Part shown: piece after piece, positions 32,830 through 41,261 of the stretch
Layout: each line of letters opens with the position of its first letter
Numbering within the stretch: the first letter of the stretch is position 1
Source of the DNA: Sweltsa coloradensis
Lineage: Eukaryota; Arthropoda; Insecta; Plecoptera; Chloroperlidae
NCBI GenBank assembly: GCA_024449915.1
Contig: JAMZAV010001468.1
Location: forward strand, 96,088 to 160,087
Length of the DNA: 64,000 bases
Reading direction: 5' to 3'
Position numbers and translations under genes: made by a program
The notes under the pieces: generated by a model
What the model was told of the DNA's origin: nothing
What the model saw: only the letters and a program-made list of their open reading frames with translations
Databases searched by the model: none

Positions 32830-33178
32830 TTATTAGATAAGATATTGCTTTACGTCTTTATATTTATGCAACTTGGCTAATCGAGACGAAGGGAGGGGAA
32901 GTAAGGGATGACGCAGGGGGACAGGGGGTGGACAGGCCTGTGCTGGTCAGAACCAGCCACAAGCATATGGGGAGGGCAGGGGTTCCCCCACGTCGTGGTC
33001 GTCGCCGTCTGTGTCATCATCCCTCCGTGTTGTCTTTGTCGTCGCCGTCGGGGAGGTAGTCAAAGGGAAGGGGTTCCCTGACGACGACCCAGAGCTCGCC
33101 ATTAGTTTCAGGGAGTGAAACTCCCCTATTCACGGGCCAAACCGCGAGAAGGTGTCGAGTTGGAATTTGAAGGCCCAT
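32830..33178 (-). repeat. S2 repeat, full-length copy e, with 12-bp target duplication
   Basis: Flanked by GTGAAGAAAAAA at 32,818-32,829 and 33,179-33,190. It runs from the LINE-like 3' tail (AAGCAATATC complement) to TGGGCCTTCAAATTCC at its 5' end, the same limits as copy b. These define the element as about 345 bp. Confidence 0.85.
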
Positions 33179-33380
33179 GTGAAGAAAAAAAAAAAAAAAA
33201 AAAAAAAAATTTTATCAGTAAATAAACTCAGTTTATATACCAAAACATATCCAGTTCGTACACCGTCTTATGTTTGGGATATGTTTGGGTTCTAAATAGA
33301 TGATCCAATGCAACTCAAGACGATGAGTGTATATGGTGTCAAATGAATCCAAAAGTTCAGTGCATAGGTTGAATGTTTTT
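33179..33380 (+). other. A-run and remnant downstream of the THAP gene
   Basis: A run of about 27 A at 33,183-33,210 extends the right target duplication. After it, no open frame longer than a few codons is convincing up to the next S2 copy. Confidence 0.45.
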
Positions 33381-33562
33381 TGATTGATTGGATATTGCTT
33401 AACGTCTCATATTTATGTAACTTGGCTAATCGAGACAAAGGTGGGACGTAAGGGGTGACGCAGGGGGACAGGGGTGGACAGGCCTGTGCTGGTCAGAAAA
33501 CCAGCCACAAGCGTATGGGGAGGGCAGGGGTTCCCCACGTCTTGGTCGTCTCCGTCTGTGTC
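33381..33562 (-). repeat. S2 repeat, 5'-truncated copy f
   Basis: It has the (CAAT)n-ending 3' tail (TTGATTGATTGG on plus) and extends only to GTCGTCTCCGTCTGTGTC. Truncation at the end opposite the tail is what target-primed reverse transcription gives. Confidence 0.85.
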
Positions 33563-33838
33563 GACCTTGACGAGGTTGTATGTTGCGGCTTTGTAAAGTT
33601 GACAAAATCGCAGGCTGTAAAGCTAAGGCTGTTCAGACAGTTGTGGGCACAATGCTGCCCATATATCCATGTTCAGCGGCCAATGAGCGATTTGTGTAAG
33701 ACTTGCCAGTCAAATTATGTCAGCCTCAATAAATTGATCTTGGCTAACAAGCAACAGAAGCTTGAACAATATGCTAAGAGCAAGGCTCACCTTGCTGACA
33801 ACCTCAATAACACCCCTACTTGGACATCCACCCCAAAT
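33563..33838 (+). pseudogene. Coding fragment, transposase-like family not resolved
   Basis: The open frame after the S2 copy reads 'KLRLFRQLWAQCCPYIHVQR', 'PMSDLCKTCQSNYVSLNKL' and 'QQKLEQYAKSKAHLADN'. The DxCxxCQ pair followed by a basic helix resembles the segment before the DDE core in the multi-copy families seen at 38.4 kb ('DTCSKCEQFKNL'). I cannot decide which family it belongs to. Confidence 0.4.
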
Positions 33839-33939
33839 AACACCAGAGGGATGTCAGATGAGAGTAAAATGTGCCTTTTCAACAGCATAAGGGAAGTACG
33901 TGGACCTGCCATATGCGACCTCAAGCACTTGTCTTGACG

Positions 33940-34206
33940 CGATCCCACCACTTCCACTGGAACCTACTGGGCACCGACAAATTCTGCGCTGGTTATGTGA
34001 ACAAGAGCATGAGCGTATGTGGTGGTGACTCGGGTGGTGGGCTCGTGTTTCACCACCCTGACAATAACAAGTACTATCTGCGGGGAGTGGTCAGCATCGC
34101 CTTCAAGCCCATTGCAGACACGTCCGTCTGGTTCTCCCAGCTCTACTCTGCCTTTATCTTGGTTTCTCAGTACATCACTTGGATGAGAGAAAATGATCTT
34201 GTGTAG
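33940..34206 (+). pseudogene. Trypsin-family (S1) serine protease, C-terminal fragment
   Basis: The frame ending at 34,206 reads 'LGTDKFCAGYVNKSMSVC', 'GGDSGGGLVFHHPDN', 'KYYLRGVVSIAFKP' and 'QYITWMRENDL'. GDSGGG holds the active-site serine; FCAGY, YLRGVVS and the terminal W-helix are standard S1 landmarks. His and Asp of the triad are absent, so only the last exon or a retroposed tail is present. A clean stop at 34,204-34,206 fits a real C-terminus. S1 proteases with this tail act outside the cell in immune or clotting cascades (family knowledge). It may be a lone exon of a host gene or a fragment carried by a mobile element. Confidence 0.7.
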
Positions 34207-34406
34207 ACAATGATTAGTTTTGACATTTATAAACTAGGAAAACGGCAAAGTCGTTGTAAGACGAGTGAGTGAGCCATGTGTTGAGTACCCGGTTACATTC
34301 CCTTTTCTTCCCCTACTAAGGCCTCCCTGCCTATCAAAGGCTAGAGTGGCGAATTATGGCCTTACAGTTTACGCGCCCTTATACCAACTAAACTTTTATC
34401 AAACTT
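34207..34406. other. Spacer
   Basis: No open frame or repeat recognised between the protease fragment and the hAT fragment. Confidence 0.4.
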
Positions 34407-34730
34407 AAATGCAAATGCAATATCCCAAAGCTCCAAGCATGTTAAATGCTGAGCACATTGCTCAGATTAATGAAGTGATTTAAAATGTTTGCACCAATAG
34501 CGACATTAATGACGGAGATTTGTGGTGAGTTATATGTTACCTCAAGTAGGGTAATCCCACTTGTCCAAAATCTGAAAGAGAATTTAAATAAAATGAACCC
34601 ACCTACGTCAGATATTGGCCATAATTTGCAACAAAAGTTGTTGGTCGAACTAGAGCGTCACTTCAATGATATCGAAAAAGTGAATGTATTGGCTATTGCC
34701 AATATACTCGATCCACGAAAACCCCACTGC
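34407..34730 (+). pseudogene. hAT-family transposase fragment
   Basis: It reads 'PSMLNAEHIAQINEVI', then after a one-base shift 'MFAPIATLMTEICGELYVT', 'SSRVIPLVQNLKENL', 'LLVELERHFNDIEKVNVLAI' and 'ANILDPR'. This is the alpha-helical region before the dimerisation domain of zinc-finger hAT transposases, with the diagnostic ILDPR. It runs in frame into Helitron sequence at about 34,730. Confidence 0.8.
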
Positions 34731-35528
34731 ATGCGCTTCGCTTTCCATCGCATCCCCTTTTCCCAAATTTATGAACGTCATCCAACAGTTAATCATTGGC
34801 AGTGCATCTTGAAAACGGACAGCGAGTGTATTTTACTACCGAAAATGTACATGCAAGAGCATTTTCACCACCGCAAACAACGTTAACGCGTTCTTCTCAG
34901 TGTGCACAGATGATGTGTTGGCAAGAAGGCGACTTTACTCAGAAGTGTCGAAAATACTACACATGGAATGCATTAACGAAAAAGGTCCAACATTGTAAGC
35001 AGGGCAAACCAGTTAAAGGAATCCAAATTTATATTCGTCCGACCCGTTAGGCCGTCTGTAAACAGTTCATCCAAACAATCAAGAAAGCTTTTACTTGCGA
35101 TTACTATTAGTTAACGTACGTGGACCGAAATCCTTCCAAGAAATGTGAACAGTAAATGGTGAAGTATATGCGACCTATCGAGAAGCTTGCCAAAAATTAA
35201 ATCTTCTTGAAAACGATTCCCATTGGGACACAGCACTCGCTGATGCATCGAAAACTGCTCAACCACAACAAATACGTACGTTACTTTCGATAATATTAAC
35301 TATGTATTTCCCATCCAATCCGAATGATCTTTGGGAAAAATATAAAGATTACATGAGTGAAGACTTCCTACGTCGTTTGCAAGCAACGAATCCGGACATG
35401 CAATTCACACCAAACGTGTATAATGAGGCGTTGATTTCGATCGAGGAGAAATGTTTGGCAATCGCTAATAAAGAATTGGGCGCAGTTGGGAATGTGTGCA
35501 CCGAATTGATCTTCAAGTGACGTTTATG
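34731..35528 (+). pseudogene. Helitron Rep/helicase fragment, upstream part
   Basis: It reads 'IYERHPTVNH', in the next frame 'AVHLENGQRVYFTTENVHAR', 'KYYTWNALTKKVQ' and 'KQGKPVKG'. Further on are 'RLLLVNVRGPKSFQEM', 'TVNGEVYATYREACQKLNLL', 'SHWDTALADASKTAQPQQIR' and 'PNDLWEKYKDYMSEDFLRRL'. This is the stretch just before the PIF1-type helicase in Helitron transposases. At least two shifts and one stop break it, and no Rep HUH motif or Walker box is inside. It is cut at 35,533 by an S2 copy and resumes at 35,797. Confidence 0.85.
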
Positions 35529-35533
35529 ATCGT

Positions 35534-35791
35534 TTGATTGATTGGATATTGCTTTACGTCTCATATTATGCAACTTGGCTAATCGAGACGAAGGGAGGGA
35601 ACGTAAGGGATGACGCGGGGGGACAAGGGGTGGACAGGCCTGTGCTGGTCAGAACCAGCCACAAGCATATGGGGAGGGCAGGGGTTCCGCCACGTCGTGG
35701 TCGTCTCTGTCTGTGTCATCATCCGTCTGTGTTGTCTTTGTCGTCGCCGTCGGGGAAGTAGTCAAAGGGAAGGGGTTCCCCGACGACGACC
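35534..35791 (-). repeat. S2 repeat, 5'-truncated copy g, with 5-bp target duplication
   Basis: ATCGT flanks it at 35,529-35,533 and 35,792-35,796. The host frame closes perfectly across one ATCGT (VYDRDLQRE). Its tail is TTGATTGATTGG on plus, and it is truncated at CCCCGACGACGACC. Confidence 0.9.
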
Positions 35792-35796
35792 ATCGT

Positions 35797-35897
35797 GATT
35801 TGCAACGTGAAACACACTTCGATGTCGATGATTTGAGTACATTTGTTGAAAAGTATCTTCCAAAATTGGTTCCAGAACAACACATTGTATATGTATG
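35797..35897 (+). pseudogene. Helitron fragment, downstream part
   Basis: The frame 'DLQRETHFDVDDLSTFVEKY' then 'LPKLVPEQHIVY' continues the Helitron reading across the S2 copy, up to the residues before the Walker A region, and then stops. Confidence 0.8.
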
Positions 35898-36640
35898 ACT
35901 ATATTGAATTGAAATGTTCCTATCAATGTATAATCATAAGACGAGGAAGCGGAGCAACTGAGGATACAATTCAACTCAAATGGCGCTTATTCTGTGATTC
36001 TGTGTGTGTTCGAGTGTCATAATGTAGTTACGTCAAAGCTTGTCGTGATATGATCAATAATATTTTCTTCATAACGTCATAAGTGCACAAATTCGTCATT
36101 CGATTCAAGTAGACATAGTGTCGTATGTAATGTTATTACATTGTGTCTCACATGATACTATTTCAGGATGCAAACCATTTCGTACTATACTGTCATAATG
36201 GATGTAACTACACTATAATATAATGTAATCCAGTTAAAATATGGTAAATACTAATATTTTAAGCACATAATACACGACAAGTGGAAAATGCGACACTATG
36301 TTCCTGAACTATTACAAAAATATTCATCGTTCTCCTTGTCATAATGCAATAATCGGTATAAATTTTAGTAAAGTCAAATAAGAATGTTTTAAATTAGTGC
36401 GCCTTCGGAACAGCTGTTTCAACACAGAATCAAGTGCCGCCATCTATAAGGCAGTGAACATTGTGATGTAAATCGTTTGATGGCCACGGGCAAGATCGTT
36501 AACGAAGGTAAGTTCAGAGAATGATAGCTAATAATAATCAAGTCTGAATAATTTAATGGTGGGTGTATGCTATCAAAGGGTGGTTGTAATACATAATGTA
36601 AGGTGTACATACAATAATATGGTATGAGCTTAGGGCTACT
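35898..36640. other. AT-rich spacer with scattered TGTCATAA words
   Basis: No gene seen. TGTCATAATG occurs near 36,017, 36,191 and 36,338, and GTCATAAG near 36,077. TGTCATAACTACC occurs at 41,143 and in inverted form near 41,060. These could be subterminal motifs of the element carrying the DDE-like gene at 37,087-40,638 (inference). Confidence 0.35.
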
Positions 36641-36724
36641 ACAGAGTAGGTCCCTCCTAGGCCTGCCGCCTGATGATCTGTTTTGAGCAACAGGTAGGAC
36701 CGAGGCCTGGGCTATCCCTGATGC

Positions 36725-36885
36725 ACATTGTTGAGTAGCAAGTAGGCCCTAGGCCTGATGCACTGTGTTGAGTAGCAAGTAGGCCCTAGGCCTGATGCAC
36801 TGTGTCGAGTAGCAAGTATGCCCTAGGCCTGATGCACTGTGTCAGTAGCAAGTAGGCCCTAGGCCTGCAACACTGTGTACAGTAT
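36725..36885. repeat. Tandem repeat of about 42 bp, four to five units
   Basis: The unit contains GTAGCAAGTAGGCCCTAGGCCTG and CACTGTGT. The first related half-unit starts near 36,640. The word AGGCCT recurs as at the left edge of the window. Confidence 0.9.
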
Positions 36886-37160
36886 TTGATAGGATACATT
36901 TTTTAACCGGACATACAAACTATGAAATTTGACTAGCTTTATGCGGACGTTTCTAAACCCCTCGGCAAGATGCCCTTGCTTGGCACCGACATATTTTAAT
37001 TGAAGTTTCCGTTTCGATAGGATATGTATCATTTTGTCTCATATTATCATAAACAACATTACTCTGATTTCTGTTTCGTAGAATTATGAACACTCGCGGG
37101 AAGATGATTGCAGAACTGGGCCTTGCCATTACCCTGGGCAGGAATACAGTCAAGAAAAAA

Positions 37161-37441
37161 GGTAAATACAATTACAAATGAAATGAGATTTTCAAAGCTA
37201 CGACAAATCAGCTAGGGTTAAAGAGATAAATGAGAAGAAATACACATTTCGAATTGTCCGTATCATTCCTTGCAAAGCCTAGACATAGGCCAAGGTATAA
37301 ACATGTAACTGTTGTTTTTCATCAAAATTTCTAATTCTAAATTTTAAAGGGTTCAAACATAAAAGTATTTCAATTGGACAAAGTAGGTCTACATGTTTAC
37401 AAAAGTTCTTAATTATTGTTGTTGTTGTTGTTATTTATCAT
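37161..37441 (+). other. Intron of the DDE-like gene
   Basis: The donor AAG|GTAAATAC and the acceptor TTATTTATCATAG|AT after a (GTT)n tract give a phase-consistent join between codon fragments G and AT. Confidence 0.65.
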
Positions 37442-38832
37442 AGATAAGCCTAAAAATGTGAATCTGATGCATCCGAAGAAAAACAAGGCTCTCTTTGGAA
37501 GCGATTTCACGGTGTCACATCAAGAAGTATTCACAGAGACTTGTGAAAATCCAGTTGCTGATGAGAATTCCACTCCTTCATTCAAAGACGGTAATAATGT
37601 TCCTTTGGTGTCAATGACAGACACTTTTGAAGATCCAATTGCCAAATGAGGTTGATATGGAAGTGGATAATATCCAAGTGAATGATGTTATAGTTAATCC
37701 GAATATAGTGGAGAATAATGTGCAAAGAGGCTCTTTAAAGAGGCATTTGGGCCCTCAAAATCGTCGTGCGCCCTTACGTAAACGTCTCAGGAATCTGGGT
37801 GAAGCATACACCGATAGCAAAGGAAACGCAGTTCTTGCTCGTGTAATGAAAGGTGTTGATTGCTCGAAGTGTATCTTCAAGTGCCACGATAAATTAAGTG
37901 AAGATGATAGAATAAAGGTCCACGACTCGTACTGGAAAATGGGGTCATACGAACGACAACGAGATTTCCTGCTAAGAAATGTTATTTCTAAACCTGTTGA
38001 AAGGAGATCTCAAAAAAATAATCCTTCTAAACTGAGAACAGTTACATATGAATATACATTCTGCAAAGGTAATGCATCAGTAAAGGTTTGCAGGAAATTT
38101 TTTTTTTGCTACTCTGTCAATAACAGAAAGAGTTGTACATTGGGCAAAAAAGAATCAACTGAGTGGTGTTGGTGTTGACATGTTTGTTGCGAAGTCAGAC
38201 CAAAGGGGAAAGCATATCCCAAAATGTAAGACATCGGAAGAAAGATTGAAAATAGTGAAAGACCACATTGAGTCATTTCCAAAGATGGAAAGTCACTATT
38301 GTCGGGCATCGAGTAAACGAGAGTATCTTGATCCTCAACTCAATAGATCAAAAATGTATGCAGAGTATTTGTCATACTGTGAAAGTAAAGGTGTTACAGA
38401 CCCTGTGTCAAAGTCGCAGTATTGTGTAACGTTCGACAAAGATTTCAATCTTGCCTTTCATAAACCCAAAAAAGACACGTGCAGTAAGTGTGAACAATTT
38501 AAGAACTTATCAAATGAAGAAAAAGTGGCTCGAAATACATCACACGAACATCATCTCCACTTAAAAACCCGTGCTAGAGAAGAAAAGGCTAAAGATAAAG
38601 CGAACGGTAATGCTGAATTTAAGTCGTACACATTTGACTTGCAAAGCGTATTATATACACCGTGCTCGCAAGTGTCAAGCTTTTTCTACAGCCGCAAAAT
38701 GTGTAGTTATAACTTGACAGTGTACGACCAGACATCTCATGATGGATTTGCTACTTTCGGTGTGGACGACCGATGGCAAAAGAGGCTCTGATGAAATTGG
38801 AACCGCACTTTTCAAATTTTTGAATCTATACC

Positions 38833-39875
38833 AATTGAAGTTTATTTTATTTATTTATTTATTTATTTAACGTCTATCCTATTCAGTTATAAAAACTGAT
38901 TTACAAAGGAGGACAACTAAATAAAACTAATTACATAGATGCAGAAAAACAATAAATTACATTTTCGTAAATATTTGAAATAGTAGCATTACAACAACAA
39001 TGCATTTAACACAAGAATTTTGGTAACAAATTGAATGATATTATATGCATTCAATGAATGAATCAAATATAAAAAAGGGTGGAGAATGAAAAGAAAAGAA
39101 AGAAAAGAAAAGAAAAGAAAAGAAAAGAAAAGAAAAGAGAAAAAAAAAACATTAAAAAAGAAAAACGAAAAAAAAAAAACTGATTTATTAGACGATCCCA
39201 CTCAAACGAATATGAGGTTTGCCAAAAAATCAGGAACAGCAAATCAGGGAGTATAATCAAACTTTCGCGGAAGAAAACCACCGAACGCGAAATCTTTATT
39301 CTTGGGTTCAATCTTCATTTTTGTGTTCAAATCTGACTCATATATATAATTATATCAGATATATAATTATTTAAAAAATTTCATGTCAAACTGATCACAG
39401 CAATGATACAGGACACCTAAATCAAGTTGCAAGCTCCATCATTGGGCGGCAACCAGACAATCTAGGCAGAAAAATATAGTTGAAAATACATTGTTTATAT
39501 CATAATCAAAGCAATAATGAACAAACAAAGAGAAAAAGCAAAATCAATTATAAGAGCTTATGAAGGTAAATTAACATTACACAAACACACAGACAATAAC
39601 TTACAAATAAATAGTAAAAATCAATTTTTTGCTCTTTGATTCATTATCATTGCTTCAATTTTACTTTTAAATTGTACAATTCCTAGATCAGTAAACTGGC
39701 TTCTAATATCATAAGAAATTGAATTCCAATAGGATACGCCTCTGTACATAAATGACTTTCTAAATGCTTCAGAATTTAATCTAGGAACTTCCAATGAGTT
39801 TATTAAAGTAGAATTTCTATCACGATCAACAATTTTAAAAATATTGGGTAGTATATAATAGTCAAACATATTTCA
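38833..39875 (-). mobile_element. 5'-truncated LINE inserted in the DDE-like gene
   Basis: On the minus strand 39,869-39,625 reads 'NSLEVPRLNSEAFRKSFMY', 'RGVSYWNSISYDIRSQ' and 'DLGIVQFKSKIEAM', the terminal residues of a jockey/CR1-like ORF2. A 3' UTR with an (AAAGA)n purine stretch (39,085-39,170) follows. The end is AAATCAGTTTTTATAACTGAATAGGATAGACGTT plus (AAAT)n at 38,875-38,835. This hairpin-and-tail resembles the 3' end of the tRNA-SINEs at 1.2 and 11.2 kb. The target-gene frame resumes near 39,880. Confidence 0.8.
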
Positions 39876-40638
39876 TTGTTTTCTGACTCCTGCGGCGGAC
39901 AAAATCGAAACCAATTCATCTCTTGTCTTCTTTTATACGCTGTGAATAAATTACACATACAAACTATTGATCTCAAATTTCTGGAAATGGCCATACACAA
40001 ATGGAATGCGATGCAATGCATAGTACAATAGAACGAGCAAAGAGGAACGTGACCATTTTTTTCCCCACCAATGGCCAGTTATACTAAGAACGGCAAGAAG
40101 ATCAGAGCTGCAGTATCATGACATATTGGACTTAAAAGATCACAAAACTCGATATGTTGTGGGCAATTTGAAGACTGACGCAAATAAACAAAAAGTGCAA
40201 TGGATGAAGATCAAATGGATCCAGGTCCGAAAAGACAACCCTGAATCAATATTTATGAATACTAGTTTCGAGACGGAATTAATGGTAGAGGTTGTAGCAA
40301 AAAGAGTTGAGACTGCTGCATTAGTGAAACCTAAACCAAAAAGGAAGCAAAGGACAAGGAAAACCAGAGGCACAATACTTCCAAGCACATCAGCAGTAAT
40401 GACGTCATAGAAGAGATGAATGAAGCACACCAGAGTATGTAATTAAAAAGAAGTATACATCTACATTGGGCATTTCCGAAACGAAGAAAAAAGATCTAAT
40501 GGAATTGTGTAAGAAGGGAGTCATCCCAACAATCAACCATGCATATTATGCATCACTCAAAACATGCAGTCAGTTGCGAGATGTACTCCCTGAACCAGAT
40601 AGTTTAGAAAGCGATGGGGATGGGTATGCTAGCGACTA

Positions 40639-41255
40639 AATTCATCACCTTGTAAACCATTATTAAACCATGTCTGTGGCCATTTCAACTTTATTACTAT
40701 AAAAAATGGTTTTGTTTCAAATTGTATTAAAATAAAAAATGTTTGCAACACGTATAATAATTTTCATACATTTTCTAAAATTCCTTCAATCCATGTCAAT
40801 ATTGATCTGTGGTGTTGCTAAACGTTCCTATCATCTATTTTTCCAACTTCATCCTCTTATTAACAGGTCAATAATCCACAAAATCAAACATTAATGTTCA
40901 TATCACATTGTGACTTACAACAGTATCTGTGAGTTTGGAACGTAATGTTTTTCTTTTAGTGGTGAAATAATGTCATATCTACCTCATACAACACTCAAGG
41001 CACAATTTTAATTAATGATATCTCATAAAACCTGAGTCAATAATGTTGTAAAAGGTAGTTATGACACTATTTCCCACGGCCAAAACACTCTTCACAATAT
41101 TTGCATAGTGTTGTGCGATAGCAGCTTTAAGTTATACTGTCATAACTACCACCTTAAATTGAATATTGTATGATAATCAGCATTCTACATGAAATTATTT
41201 GGTATGTAGTGTAATGATTACGCAGATCAATATGTACTTTATTTTAATAAAATGC
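40639..41255. other. Spacer between the DDE-like gene and the palindromic element
   Basis: AT-rich, no open frame. It holds the right-hand TGTCATAA-type words near 41,060 and 41,143. Confidence 0.4.
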
Positions 41256-41261
41256 TACATA
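41256..41261. repeat. Left 6-bp target duplication TACATA
   Basis: Identical to 50,635-50,640 on the other side of the palindromic element. Confidence 0.8.

Larger units (their letters stand above)
37087..40638 (+). pseudogene. DDE-like transposase-family gene with one intron, split by a LINE
   Basis: Exon 1 (37,087-37,160) encodes 'MNTRGKMIAELGLAITLG' and ends AAAAAG|GTAAAT. The acceptor TTATCATAG at 37,441 keeps phase. Exon 2 has an acidic region; 'RRAPLRKRLRNLGEAYTDSK'; 'HIESFPKMESHYCR'; 'DTCSKCEQFKNL'; 'YDQTSHDGFATF' with 'DGKRGSDEIGTALFKFLNLY'. After a LINE insertion come 'SDSCGGQNRNQFISC', 'GHTQMECDAMHSTIERAKRN', 'PHQWPVILRTARRS' and a tail ending 'SLESDGDGYASD' at 40,638. The three acidic clusters look like an RNase H-type DDE core (inference). 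Frame breaks lie at about 37,637, 38,100 (T-run), 38,757 and 39,975. The family is multi-copy in arthropods; substrate unknown. Confidence 0.65.

Noticed and set aside
39063..39311. F/S-rich minus-strand ORF
   Set aside because: Translation of an AAAGA repeat in a LINE 3' UTR.
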